Notes: generated by a model from the letters alone, not told the origin. A stretch of DNA of 64,000 nucleotides from an uncultured Kordia sp. (GCF_947496985.1 NZ_CANMEZ010000005.1:62001-126000); one strand, 5' to 3'; counted from the first letter of the stretch, positions 26,177 through 35,643 are shown. Numbers and translations are program-made.

Positions 26177-26202
26177 AAACTTTCAAAACTTATTGAAAGT
26201 TT
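26177..26202 (-). promoter_or_regulatory. Perfect operator palindrome ahead of the regulator gene
   Basis: AAACTTTCAA-N6-TTGAAAGTTT is a perfect 10-bp inverted repeat, 23 bp upstream of the regulator's ATG. Two imperfect copies precede the next two genes. Palindromes of this size are typical for MarR-type dimers, so it is a strong candidate for the autoregulatory operator. Confidence 0.6.
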
Positions 26203-26223
26203 ATTTTCATTTTTTATGAAATT

Positions 26224-27786
26224 TTACTTGATTTTGTACTTTAAGTAGAAGTAGTCAGTTGCATTGTCTATATAACATTCTTCAGGATTTTTAGCATAGA
26301 TTATGAATTCAGTGTCCGAAATCCAATGCATGGAAAATTCGTCCAAAAGCATATTGTTTTCATTCAATTTGAATGGATATGACCAAGAATTTGTTTGTAA
26401 TGATATGTAATGTTGGTAGTTTTTGTCTTTGAGTTTGTTAACAACCATATAGGTTTGCTGCATACATTCGAAGTCGTGAAAAATGGCTACACTATATTTT
26501 TTTGAAGGCGAAATGTATGGATATCCATTAAATGTATGCAATGTATCTCCCGTTTTTTTACTTAAAACGACATACTTCTCATCCATAAAAAACATACTTT
26601 CATTAACCATATAAGCAGTTGGAAACGCTTCGTGAAATGATACATTGAATGTTCTAGTAGGATTATATTCAGAATTGTATGTTGTGTCTTTTAAAACACG
26701 TTTCTTTCCGTTTTCAAAAGGCAAGGTAAGTACTTTTCCTTTTTTATATGTAATTGTATTAGTTGGAAATACTGTTGGCTTCTTAATGATTTTGTGTTTG
26801 TAAGTATTGAAATCTATGCGTTTAATTTCAAACAGTTCTTTAAGATCAATACTAGCGTTTTCGTCTCCTGGATTGTTGCCTATTTTTAAATATTCATACT
26901 CATATGGAAAACTTGCTTCATATTTTACAGCATAATCATCATACAAAAATCCTGAAAAAATGTAGCCAATATTAGCAGACTCAATATGAAAGTCTTTTCC
27001 TTGTGTTACTTTTTTTGGGTCAAGTATAATCCTAGCTTTTGGTGCCTTAAGAGTGTTTCCATTATCTTTTACAGTCGTAGAATCTTTGGTGTAATCAATT
27101 ATATATACAGGATTACCATAATTCACTTTACCAATCTGTTTTCCTTCGACATCACGAATTAATAAACCACTTTTTGCTTTTACTATTCGTTTGGGCATTT
27201 CATGAAGATATCCTTTAAACTTGCCTAAATAACGATAATGTTTAAACGTTACAGGTTTTGTACTCTTTTCAATTTTTCCGCTTTCGCGAATAATAAATTC
27301 TAGCGCTGTATCATGCCTTGTATTCTCAACAAACAATGAATTTCCTTCCATGAATGTTTTCATGACAGAACCGCCTTTTTTACCGTGATGATCTACAGGT
27401 ATATGGCTTATTAAATTGTAGTTTGAATCATAAGTAGCCAAGTGCGTTGATCCAAACGTTGTATTGTCAGATGTGCCAAAGACAAATGTTTTATACTTAT
27501 TTGAAGGATTCAAGTTTGCCAAAAAACGATATTCTAAAGAAGCGTCATAGGTTATAAAAATACGCTGTAGTTGTAAGGCTTCAAACTCTTCTTTAGAGAG
27601 CAATCTACCATTTTTATGATATTGCCAAACGCGAAAAGGATCATTAATAGTATACTTTTGAATAGAATCTATAAAACTGAAATAGCGAACTTCTTTAGTA
27701 TCTTGAATAGAAGTGTTAGTGGTTTTCTTATCAGAAGTATTTTTACACCCAAAACATAGAAAAAGCAAAATGAAGATATAACGCAT
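26224..27786 (-). CDS. Lipoprotein with an SH3b-like domain
   Basis: A 520-residue protein with a lipoprotein signal (LFLCFGC, Cys 14). Residues about 200-245 look like a bacterial SH3 domain (KSGLLIRDVEGKQIGKVNYG, then PVYIIDY), a fold that often binds cell wall or peptides. The C-terminal 250 residues are beta-rich with repeated Tyr/Phe/Asp, including KYVVLSKKTGDTLHTFNGYPYISPSKKYSV, which resembles a propeller-like repeat. No enzyme motif is seen. It is probably anchored in the outer or inner membrane. It ends 21 bp before the regulator's operator and is separated from the M3 peptidase by 32 bp. Confidence 0.7.
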   Translation of the reverse strand: MRYIFILLFLCFGCKNTSDKKTTNTSIQDTKEVRYFSFIDSIQKYTINDPFRVWQYHKNGRLLSKEEFEALQLQRIFITYDASLEYRFLANLNPSNKYKTFVFGTSDNTTFGSTHLATYDSNYNLISHIPVDHHGKKGGSVMKTFMEGNSLFVENTRHDTALEFIIRESGKIEKSTKPVTFKHYRYLGKFKGYLHEMPKRIVKAKSGLLIRDVEGKQIGKVNYGNPVYIIDYTKDSTTVKDNGNTLKAPKARIILDPKKVTQGKDFHIESANIGYIFSGFLYDDYAVKYEASFPYEYEYLKIGNNPGDENASIDLKELFEIKRIDFNTYKHKIIKKPTVFPTNTITYKKGKVLTLPFENGKKRVLKDTTYNSEYNPTRTFNVSFHEAFPTAYMVNESMFFMDEKYVVLSKKTGDTLHTFNGYPYISPSKKYSVAIFHDFECMQQTYMVVNKLKDKNYQHYISLQTNSWSYPFKLNENNMLLDEFSMHWISDTEFIIYAKNPEECYIDNATDYFYLKYKIK

Positions 27787-27818
27787 AATTCTATGTTTTG
27801 AGTGTTTGATATAATTTT

Positions 27819-29852
27819 TTAATCAACTAATAAACCAGCACGTTTTAATAAGGCATCTGGTTTTGGAGCTTCTCCACGGAAACGTTTGTACAAAGTCATT
27901 GGATGTTCTGTTCCACCTTTAGATAATACATGTGTTGCAAATTTTGAAGCAATTTCTTTACTAAAAATGCCATTCTCTTTAAAATATTCGAATGCATCAG
28001 CATCCAATACTTCTGCCCATTTGTAACTGTAATACCCAGAAGAATATCCACCTTGAAATATATGAGAAAACGCAGTACTCATTGCCGTTTTTGGATTCTT
28101 TGGGAACAATCGGGTATTTTCAAAAGCAGCTTGTTCATGCGCTTTTAAGTCAGTAATAGCAGTTGGGTCAATTCCGTGCCAACTCATATCGAGCAATCCA
28201 AAACTTAGTTGGCGCATTGTTGCCATTCCTTCTAAGAAAGTTGCAGACGCTTTTATTTTTTCAATAAATTCCATCGGAATCACTTCATCTGTTTCATAAT
28301 GTCTGGCAAAAATGGCTAACGCTTCTGCTTCATAACACCAATTTTCTAATACTTGACTTGGCAATTCAACAAAGTCCCAAAATACAGACGTTCCGCTTAA
28401 GCTCGGATAGGTTGTATCTGCAAGCATTCCGTGTAATGCATGACCAAATTCGTGAAATAAAGTTGTAACTTCATTAAATGTTAGTAATGAGGGTTTTGAA
28501 GCTGTTGGTTTTGTAAAATTGCAGACAATAGAAACATGCGGACGTTCTACCTTTCCGTCTTTTCGTTGCTGTGATTTATAAGAAGTCATCCAAGCTCCAT
28601 TTCGTTTTCCTTTTCTCGGATGGAAATCTGCGTAAAATACAGAAACGAAATTGTTTTGACTATCATATACTTCATATGTCTTTACATCTTCATGATAAGT
28701 GTCAATATCAAAAACTTGCTCAAAACGTAAGTCAAATAGTTTATTGGCAACTGTAAATGCGCCTTCAATTATATTTTCAAGTTTAAAATATGGTTTTAGT
28801 TTTTCATCATCCAAATTGAATAATTCTTGCTTTAATTTTTCTGAATAATAGGAGCTATCCCAACTTTGTAATTGCTCAATTCCGTCTAGCTTTTTAGCAA
28901 AGTTTGATAATTGTTGAAACTCACGTTCGGCAGCTGGTTTTGCTTTTTCTAGCAATTCATTTAAAAAAGAGATTACTTTTTCAGGTGTTTCTGCCATACG
29001 TTCTTCTAATACAAAATGTGCATGTGTTTTATAACCTAATAAATTAGCACGCTCATGACGTAATTTTGCAATTTTTAACACATTGGCTTTGTTATCCAAT
29101 TCATCATCTTTAAAAGATTTAGAACCAAAAGCAGTTGCCATTTGTTGTCGCAATTCTCGGTTGTCAGCATATTTCATAAAAGGAATATAACTTGGATAAT
29201 CCAAAGTGAAAATCCAGCCTTCTTCGTTTTCGCTTTTAGCAATAGCTTTAGCGGCTTCTAAAGCTCCATTAGGAATTCCTGCAACGTCTTTTTCATCCGT
29301 TAAGTGTAATTTAAATTTATTCGTTTCAGCGAGTACATTTTCACCAAAAGTCAAACTTAATTTTGAAAGTTTTTTATCAATTTCACGAAGTTGTTCCTTT
29401 TTATCTTCGGGTAGGTTGGCACCATTTCTAGAAAACCCTTTAAATTTTTTATCGAGTAATGTTTTTTGTTCAGTTGATAATGCTAAATTTTCACTGTTTT
29501 CATACACATGTTTCACTCTTTTAAATAAATCTTCATTTAATGTAATATCATTTGAAAACTCAGTTAATTTTGGAGAAATCTCTTGTGCTAACTTCTGAAT
29601 AGTTTCATTAGTTTCTGCAGAATTTAAGTTGAAAAATATACTTGTAATTCTATCCAATTGTTGCCCAGAATATTCTAGTTTTTCAATTGTATTCTCAAAT
29701 GTAGGAAGACTTGTATTATTAGTTATTCGATTAATTTCTTCTTTAGTACGGACTATTTCTTCTTCTATTGCAGGAATAAAGTCAGTTACATTAATTTTAG
29801 AAAAAGGAGCAGTTGTGTGTTTTGTAGGAAAATTGGTATTTAAAATGTTCAT
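27819..29852 (-). CDS. M3 family oligopeptidase
   Basis: A 677-residue zinc metallopeptidase of the Dcp/oligopeptidase A group, which degrades short peptides. The zinc site HEFGHALH is at residues 467-474 and the third ligand Glu lies in FWDFVELPSQ. Other family stretches are MTSYKSQQRKDGKVERPHVSIVCNF, GMATMRQLSFGLLDMSWH and FSHIFQGGYSSGYYSYKWAEVLDADAF. There is no signal peptide, so it is probably cytoplasmic, acting on peptides from protein turnover. It is divergent from the LamG/T9SS gene and followed by the SH3b lipoprotein gene, with which it may be co-transcribed. Confidence 0.93.
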   Translation of the reverse strand: MNILNTNFPTKHTTAPFSKINVTDFIPAIEEEIVRTKEEINRITNNTSLPTFENTIEKLEYSGQQLDRITSIFFNLNSAETNETIQKLAQEISPKLTEFSNDITLNEDLFKRVKHVYENSENLALSTEQKTLLDKKFKGFSRNGANLPEDKKEQLREIDKKLSKLSLTFGENVLAETNKFKLHLTDEKDVAGIPNGALEAAKAIAKSENEEGWIFTLDYPSYIPFMKYADNRELRQQMATAFGSKSFKDDELDNKANVLKIAKLRHERANLLGYKTHAHFVLEERMAETPEKVISFLNELLEKAKPAAEREFQQLSNFAKKLDGIEQLQSWDSSYYSEKLKQELFNLDDEKLKPYFKLENIIEGAFTVANKLFDLRFEQVFDIDTYHEDVKTYEVYDSQNNFVSVFYADFHPRKGKRNGAWMTSYKSQQRKDGKVERPHVSIVCNFTKPTASKPSLLTFNEVTTLFHEFGHALHGMLADTTYPSLSGTSVFWDFVELPSQVLENWCYEAEALAIFARHYETDEVIPMEFIEKIKASATFLEGMATMRQLSFGLLDMSWHGIDPTAITDLKAHEQAAFENTRLFPKNPKTAMSTAFSHIFQGGYSSGYYSYKWAEVLDADAFEYFKENGIFSKEIASKFATHVLSKGGTEHPMTLYKRFRGEAPKPDALLKRAGLLVD

Positions 29853-29892
29853 TTTATCGGTCTATTTGTGCTTTTTGTCGAAATTGAATTTT

Positions 29893-29900
29893 TATCTTTG
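29893..29900 (+). promoter_or_regulatory. Possible -7 element for the LamG/T9SS gene
   Basis: TATCTTTG matches TAnnTTTG, 121 bp upstream of the ATG at 30021. A TTTG at 29874-29877 lies 15 bp before it, slightly closer than the usual spacing, so it is tentative. Confidence 0.35.
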
Positions 29901-30020
29901 TAAGAAAAAGTTATTTTACACCGAACGTATAGTTTTATATAAACAAATTTTTCTCTGTATTTACGATTAAAAAACCAAAGATATAGAATTTACGTATACA
30001 ATATTAAAATCGCCCTGATT

Positions 30021-32465
30021 ATGAAAAAGTTTACAATATTAATTTTATTCCTACTATTTATTACCGCTATGACGGCGCAACCACCAAATGATGGTTACTA
30101 CCTAGATGGTGTTGATGATTTTATAACAGTACCAAACACAACAAATATAAACAGTACTACGACCAACAATAGAACATACGAGATGTATTTTAAAATCACC
30201 TCTACGAGTGCAAGGCAGATGATCTTTAAAGAAGGAGGTGGAACGCGAGCGGTGATTGCTTATGTAGAAAATGGTTATCTAATTATGGGATCCTATAACA
30301 GAGCTGATTATACACCAAATTGGCAAGGAACGTTTTATAGAAAAGCAATCTCGGCTAATACTTGGTACCATTTTGCATTGGTTTTTGACAATGCATTAGC
30401 AGGGAATGCAACAACAAATCCTATGACTACTACAGCAAATACAGCATTGAAATGGTATTTGAATGGAACTTTACAAACAGAGTTATCAGGCTTTCAAGTT
30501 GGAGGACATAATTCACTACGTATAGGATATAAAAATGAAAATTTGCGTTTTCCAACATGTAGTACATGGACAACATCAGGATTATCAGAATATTGTTTCG
30601 GAACGATTACAAACGATAATGGAGGTGATGAATACTATTTTCAAGGAAATGTTTGGGGATTCAGATTATGGAATGATGTGCGAACAGCAACAGAAATCGA
30701 TGACAACAAAGATGTTTTAATTTCAACAGTTGGAACTAATGATTTAGTAGCGGCATTGGATGGAGATGAACTAACATATTTAAATAGTAGTGATAATGCA
30801 GTTGAGGTTGAGTCAAACAATAAAACTGTAATTACTTGGTCAGCAACCGCTGCAACTTCAAGTTGGACAACAGCAAGCAACTGGGTTGGAGGAATTGCTC
30901 CAGATGCTACAAGATTAGAATCTGTAATTATTCAAAGCTCTACAAATTATCCAATATTAACATCGCATATTGAAGTTGGAGAGCTTACAATAAACGCAAC
31001 TGCATCTGTTACGGTAAATGCAGGTGCAACATTAGATGTTCATTATGACATGACAAACAATGGAACAGTTACTATAGAAAATGATGGAGCTTTTATTGCA
31101 CGTAAAAATAAAGTTGTAGAAGGAACAGGTAGTTATACTGTAAAACGTGATTCACCTGATTATATAAACAGATATTTCTATTCGTACTGGTCTACACCAG
31201 TTGATGAAGCTAGCACAACAATTACAACTATTTTTCCAAGTGTAGGTGGATATAAGTATTATTGGAATGCGTCAGCAACAAATGCGTCTTGGGGTAGCGA
31301 TCATACAGAAATGGAAGTAGGAAGAGGTTATGCACTTAGAGCAAATCATTACAATGTACGAACAGCAATTTACACAGGAACGGTAAATAACGGAGATATT
31401 GTTGAAAATGTATATTATACTACAGATCCAAATTCGGGAGAGTCTGGATATAATATTATTGGAAATCCATATCCTTCTGCACTAGACTGGGAAACTTTTC
31501 AAAGCGACAATGCTGATGTTATTGAAGGAACAGTATACTATTGGAGGCAAACAGAAGCACCAATTGGAGACAATTTAGCATCTGATTATATTGAGTATAA
31601 TAGTACAGGTTCTAACCCGCTAGGAGCGGCAGACGGAAACATAGGAACAGCACAAGGTTTTGCTGTACAAGCAAAAAGTGGAGGCGGTGTAGTTACGTTT
31701 AAAAATACACAAAGAGTAGTTGCAAATAACGATCAATTCTTTAGACCAAATAGTACAGGAGCATATACACCAGAAACAGCAAATACGTCTAGTAATAGCC
31801 AAACAGATGGCAGGTTATCACTTCGCATGCACGGAAATGGTGTATACGCGACACAATTACTAGGGTTTATTCCTGAAGGAACAAATGGATATGATGAAAG
31901 ATATGATGGAGCTTTTATAAATGAAGGTTCTAGCTTAGAATTTTATTCATATGTTGGCGATAGTAAAATGTCTATTCAGGCATTACCAGAACTTGCAAAC
32001 TCTAATGTTGAAATTCCTTTAGGATATCAAGTATTAGCAAGTGCAACATATACAATTCAAATTGACGCTGAATATTTAAACCCTGATTTTGATATTATTT
32101 TAGAAGATAGATATAATGGAACATTTACAGACTTAAGACAAGTTTCATATACATTTACAACAAGTCCGGTAGAAGAAAATGATCGCTTCTTTCTAAATAT
32201 TCACAGTAGAAGTACATTAGATGTAGAAGATATTGCTTTAGCAAATGAACAAACAAATGTATTGATTAAAGATAATGAATTACGTACGATTACAGATCGT
32301 ACAGATTTTGAAACAATTACACTATATGATATTTCTGGAAAGCAAATCATTCAACGTGATTATAAGAATGCAATAGCAATTCCTCAATTATCGAAAGGTG
32401 TCTATATTGTGAAATTGGTTACTGAAAATGGTATCACTGTAGTGAAGAAAATTTTAAAGTCTTAA
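30021..32465 (+). CDS. Secreted LamG-domain protein with T9SS sorting domain
   Basis: An 814-residue exported protein. A signal peptide (LLFITAMTAQ) is followed by a LamG/concanavalin-like domain at about 25-235 (YYLDGVDDFITVPNTTNINS, ANTWYHFALVFDNA). Residues 270-370 are a Ser/Thr-rich beta region typical of large flavobacterial surface proteins. The T9SS type A sorting domain is at about 735-814 (ITLYDISGKQIIQRDYKNAI, PQLSKGVYIVKLVTENG, VVKKILKS). The LamG domain probably binds glycans or adheres to surfaces. Residues about 595-735 are strongly similar to the small protein encoded next, so the two share a duplicated module. A 91-bp gap separates them. Confidence 0.88.
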   Translation: MKKFTILILFLLFITAMTAQPPNDGYYLDGVDDFITVPNTTNINSTTTNNRTYEMYFKITSTSARQMIFKEGGGTRAVIAYVENGYLIMGSYNRADYTPNWQGTFYRKAISANTWYHFALVFDNALAGNATTNPMTTTANTALKWYLNGTLQTELSGFQVGGHNSLRIGYKNENLRFPTCSTWTTSGLSEYCFGTITNDNGGDEYYFQGNVWGFRLWNDVRTATEIDDNKDVLISTVGTNDLVAALDGDELTYLNSSDNAVEVESNNKTVITWSATAATSSWTTASNWVGGIAPDATRLESVIIQSSTNYPILTSHIEVGELTINATASVTVNAGATLDVHYDMTNNGTVTIENDGAFIARKNKVVEGTGSYTVKRDSPDYINRYFYSYWSTPVDEASTTITTIFPSVGGYKYYWNASATNASWGSDHTEMEVGRGYALRANHYNVRTAIYTGTVNNGDIVENVYYTTDPNSGESGYNIIGNPYPSALDWETFQSDNADVIEGTVYYWRQTEAPIGDNLASDYIEYNSTGSNPLGAADGNIGTAQGFAVQAKSGGGVVTFKNTQRVVANNDQFFRPNSTGAYTPETANTSSNSQTDGRLSLRMHGNGVYATQLLGFIPEGTNGYDERYDGAFINEGSSLEFYSYVGDSKMSIQALPELANSNVEIPLGYQVLASATYTIQIDAEYLNPDFDIILEDRYNGTFTDLRQVSYTFTTSPVEENDRFFLNIHSRSTLDVEDIALANEQTNVLIKDNELRTITDRTDFETITLYDISGKQIIQRDYKNAIAIPQLSKGVYIVKLVTENGITVVKKILKS

Positions 32466-32556
32466 AAAAGAATTAATTAGTAGTAGTGTGTTGAATTAAT
32501 ATTTTGTTTATAATTGCACTAGAAGAGTTTAAGAAAGCTAGCTAAATCTTCTTATC

Positions 32557-33333
32557 ATGAAAACAAAATTATTCTTTACACTACTATTGATAAGCCTTTC
32601 CGTTATATCTTACGGACAAAATAGGTCGCAAGGAGGCAATAACAATCAACTTATTACACCTGAAGATAGTTCCACTGATGGACGTATTTCATTACGTTTA
32701 TCTGGAAATGGTTCTTTTATGACAATTCTTTTAGGGTTTATTCCAGGCGGAACTATAAATTATGATGATGGATTTGATGGTACTTTTATCAACGATGGAG
32801 CGGTTTTAGAATTCTATTCAATGTTAGGAACTACAAAACTTTCCATTCAAGCCTTGCCAGAATTGGCAGGACATGATGTTGAAGTTCCTCTAGGATACGA
32901 ACTTACAGCAGCCGAGACTTACACTTTATCTATTGATGCAGAATTCTTAGATCCTGATTTTGACATTATTTTAGAAGATAGATATGAAGGTCTATTTACA
33001 GATTTACGCCAAACAAACTATTCGTTTACAGGAATGGTTGGTGAATTTAATAATCGTTTCTTTCTAAAATTGGATCGTAGAGCGTCATTAGGTGTTGAAG
33101 ATATTCATAAAAACTTAACAAGTTTGCATGCGTATTTTACAAATGATTTACTCACCATACATACAAAACAAACAAATTTTAAAACTGTAGAACTCTTCAA
33201 TATATCTGGTAAACGTATCATAACCACTGATTTTGCAAATGAAATAACTGTAAATAGCTTGGTAAAAGGTATTTATATTTTACGTTGTACAGACATTTCA
33301 GGCGCTGTGAGTGTCAATAAGCTTGTAAAATAA
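32557..33333 (+). CDS. Small T9SS cargo protein related to the upstream gene
   Basis: A 258-residue exported protein: signal peptide (LLLISLSVISYGQ), a polar linker, then a module at about 35-185 matching the C-terminal half of the 814-residue neighbour (shared DGRxSLRxxGNG, LLGFIPxGT, FYSxxG, SIQALPELA, FDIILEDRY, GTFTDLRQ). It ends with a T9SS type A sorting domain (VELFNISGKRIITTDFAN, VNKLVK). It may cooperate with or compete for the same surface as the larger protein. It is probably co-transcribed with it. Confidence 0.85.
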   Translation: MKTKLFFTLLLISLSVISYGQNRSQGGNNNQLITPEDSSTDGRISLRLSGNGSFMTILLGFIPGGTINYDDGFDGTFINDGAVLEFYSMLGTTKLSIQALPELAGHDVEVPLGYELTAAETYTLSIDAEFLDPDFDIILEDRYEGLFTDLRQTNYSFTGMVGEFNNRFFLKLDRRASLGVEDIHKNLTSLHAYFTNDLLTIHTKQTNFKTVELFNISGKRIITTDFANEITVNSLVKGIYILRCTDISGAVSVNKLVK

Positions 33334-33557
33334 CACAATAAGACACATTCTGTCGATTATTTTTTGTATTTCATCGATTCTTGGTAGAAATACAATCCGC
33401 TATTGTTCAAATTATCAGAGAATTAAGAATTTTGTCCTGTTGATTTAGTAGAGATAGTTTTTTTCATAATAACAAAATATATGTAACCTACTTGACACAT
33501 GTACAATGTTGATAGCCCTATTACACTGTATAGTAATTAAAATGGATTGGTTGATGT

Positions 33558-33590
33558 AAACCCTTTAAATGAAAGTTTAAAGGGTTTTTT
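33558..33590 (+). terminator. Strong rho-independent terminator in a gene-free stretch
   Basis: AAACCCTTTAAA (33558-33569) and TTTAAAGGGTTT (33576-33587) form a perfect 12-bp stem with a 6-nt loop and run into more T. It lies 225 bp after the nearest upstream gene, so it may end a small RNA rather than the T9SS operon. Confidence 0.75.
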
Positions 33591-33823
33591 GGTTTTTACA
33601 TGAAGTATAAATATGTATTTCTTTGATAGAAATGTCTTTCATCGAATAGTTAGTGCATTTAAACGAGAAAACGAATTTATAGCAGTTTCAAAAGTGCAAA
33701 TAATGATCAATACAATACTTTTGAGTCATCATTACAAACTTATTTATCCAAATATGTTTTTGGGGTAAAAAATGATTAATAATATGGTAGGTTAGTTTTA
33801 TTTTTAATGGTTTGTATGATACA

Positions 33824-33852
33824 AAAAAAGCCGCTTTTAAAGCGGCTTTTTT
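33824..33852. terminator. Bidirectional terminator next to purE
   Basis: AAAAAAGCCGCTTT and its complement form a perfect A/T-flanked stem (33824-33852) directly after the purE stop codon. With runs of A on one side and T on the other it can work in both directions. Confidence 0.85.
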
Positions 33853-34338
33853 CTATTTAGAGATTTCCTTAGCGGAATTAATTACTTTCTGTTTCAAGCC
33901 TTCTTTATACACCATAATCTTATCTAATACACATGCATCAGAAGTTCCAATAATTTGTGCTGCCAATATTCCAGCATTTTTAGCGCCATCCAACGCAACA
34001 GTTGCTACAGGAACGCCGCCAGGCATTTGCAAAATAGATAATACAGAATCCCAACCATCAATAGAATTCCTCGATTTTACAGGAACACCAATTACAGGTA
34101 ATGGAGATAAAGATGCTACCATACCTGGTAAATGTGCAGCACCGCCAGCACCTGCAATAATAACACTAATGCCACGTGTATGTGCGTTTTTACCATAATC
34201 AAATAACTTCTCAGGAGTTCTGTGTGCAGAAACAATATCTACTTCAATTTCTATATCAAAACCCTTTAAAATATCAATTGCTTCTTGCATTACAGGAAGA
34301 TCACTTGTACTTCCCATAATAATTCCCACTTTTGCCAT
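33853..34338 (-). CDS. purE: N5-carboxyaminoimidazole ribonucleotide mutase
   Basis: A 161-residue class I PurE that converts N5-CAIR to CAIR in purine synthesis. Conserved parts are GSTSDLPVM at the N-terminus, VSAHRTPEKLFDYG (the active-site His), IAGAGGAAHLPGMVA and the C-terminal QMPGGVPVATVALDGAKNAGILAAQI. It is translated after purK with a 1-bp gap (stop of purK at 34340), so the two form an operon. Its 3' end runs into the bidirectional terminator. Confidence 0.96.
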   Translation of the reverse strand: MAKVGIIMGSTSDLPVMQEAIDILKGFDIEIEVDIVSAHRTPEKLFDYGKNAHTRGISVIIAGAGGAAHLPGMVASLSPLPVIGVPVKSRNSIDGWDSVLSILQMPGGVPVATVALDGAKNAGILAAQIIGTSDACVLDKIMVYKEGLKQKVINSAKEISK

Positions 34339-34339
34339 A

Positions 34340-35494
34340 TTACTTACTAATTACGTTGATTGTTTGTTTTACTGTTGCAGCTACCTTTCTGGCTTCTGCT
34401 ACATTTTTATTTACAATAGTTACATGTCCCATTTTACGGAAAGGACGCGTTTGTTTCTTTCCATAAATATGTGGTGTAACACCTTCTAGCTGCATAATTT
34501 TTTCAATATTTTCATACACAACATCGCCAGTATGACCTTCTGCACCAACCAAATTCACCATAATTCCAGCTACTTTACTTTCCGTATTTCCTAAAGGAAG
34601 ATTTAAAATTGCACGGATATGTTGTTCAAATTGACATGTATAACTAGCTTCAATACTATAATGTCCACTATTATGAGGTCTTGGCGCAACTTCATTTACA
34701 ATAATTTCATCATCTTGTGTTTGAAACATCTCTACGGCTAAAATTCCTGTATGTTGTAATGCTTCCGAAACCTGTAATGCTACTTGTCTCGCTTTTGCTT
34801 GAATATCCTCAGAAATTCTTGCCGGACAAATTACATATTCCACCTGGTTTGCTTCTGGGTGAAACTCCATTTCTACCACAGGATACGTTTTCATATCGCC
34901 TGAAGCGTTTCGGGCAACAATAACCGCTAGTTCATTCTTAAAATCAATCAATTCTTCACACATGCACTCCACATTAGGTACATTTTCTAAATCTTCAATT
35001 GAACGAATTACTTTTACGCCAGTTCCGTCATAGCCAAACTGTGTGCTTTTCCAAACAAAAGGAATTGAAATTACTTCATTTTCTACACTATGAATCAATT
35101 CTTCCAATGACATATAAATTGAAAAAGGAGCAGTAGGAATCTGATTTTTTTGATAAAAAAGCTTCTGAATTCCTTTATTCTGAATTGTACGTAATGTTTT
35201 TGCAGACGGATATACTTGTACGCCTTCTTCTTCAAGCTTTTCTAAAGCATCTACATTTACATGTTCAATTTCAAAGGTGAGTACATCTACATTCTTGCCA
35301 AAATTATATACAGTATCAAAATCCATCAAATCACCTTGATGAAAATCATTACACGCTATTTTACAAGGTGCTTCCGCATTTGGATCTAAAACTTTAGTGT
35401 AAATGTCAAACTTTCTAGTGGTATACAATAGCATTTTGCCTAATTGGCCACCACCAAGAATTCCTAGCTTAAAATTGGAGGAAAAATAATTCAT
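34340..35494 (-). CDS. purK: N5-carboxyaminoimidazole ribonucleotide synthase
   Basis: A 384-residue ATP-grasp enzyme that makes N5-CAIR from AIR, bicarbonate and ATP, supplying PurE. Visible motifs are LGILGGGQLGKMLLY, VLTFEIEHVNVDAL, FVWKSTQFGYDGTGV (ATP-binding), and VNEVAPRPHNSGHYSIEASYTCQFEQHIRAI. It is the first gene of the purKE unit and is divergent from the hpt-adk gene; the 149-bp region between them holds promoter elements for both. Confidence 0.95.
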   Translation of the reverse strand: MNYFSSNFKLGILGGGQLGKMLLYTTRKFDIYTKVLDPNAEAPCKIACNDFHQGDLMDFDTVYNFGKNVDVLTFEIEHVNVDALEKLEEEGVQVYPSAKTLRTIQNKGIQKLFYQKNQIPTAPFSIYMSLEELIHSVENEVISIPFVWKSTQFGYDGTGVKVIRSIEDLENVPNVECMCEELIDFKNELAVIVARNASGDMKTYPVVEMEFHPEANQVEYVICPARISEDIQAKARQVALQVSEALQHTGILAVEMFQTQDDEIIVNEVAPRPHNSGHYSIEASYTCQFEQHIRAILNLPLGNTESKVAGIMVNLVGAEGHTGDVVYENIEKIMQLEGVTPHIYGKKQTRPFRKMGHVTIVNKNVAEARKVAATVKQTINVISK

Positions 35495-35511
35495 GAATTA
35501 CATATTTTGAA

Positions 35512-35519
35512 CAAAAGTA
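35512..35519 (-). promoter_or_regulatory. Probable -7 element for purKE
   Basis: The minus strand reads TACTTTTG here (consensus TAnnTTTG), 18 bp upstream of the purK ATG. The leader would be short. Confidence 0.4.
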
Positions 35520-35573
35520 CAAATCTAAAACGGTAAAAGTAAACTCGTAAAACGTTATTCATAAATCAATTTG

Positions 35574-35581
35574 TATCTTTG
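35574..35581 (+). promoter_or_regulatory. Probable -7 element for the hpt-adk gene
   Basis: TATCTTTG followed by CACC is a good match to the Bacteroidota form TAnnTTTG and lies 63 bp before the TTG start. A 12-codon reading frame (MIKYHYLRDINV, 35593-35631) lies between promoter and start and could be a leader peptide. Confidence 0.45.
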
Positions 35582-35643
35582 CACCTTTCAAAATGATAAA
35601 GTATCATTATTTAAGAGACATCAACGTATAAAATTCTACTTTT

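Larger units (their letters stand above)
33334..33852. other. Gene-free region of 519 bp with hairpins
   Basis: No convincing ORF is seen on either strand. A 9-bp inverted repeat (TTGTATTTC at 33364, GAAATACAA at 33387) lies just after the T9SS gene. A strong terminator is at 33558-33590 and a bidirectional one at 33824-33852. The 230 bp between the hairpins hold AT-rich sequence with no recognised motif; the terminator at 33558 could end a small untranslated transcript. Confidence 0.5.

Noticed and set aside
29206-29598. 130-codon frame on the + strand within the M3 peptidase gene
   Set aside because: Shadow of the peptidase gene; Ser-rich, no domain.
33812-34198. 128-codon + strand frame overlapping purE
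   Set aside because: Antisense to the conserved purE sequence and begins inside the terminator.
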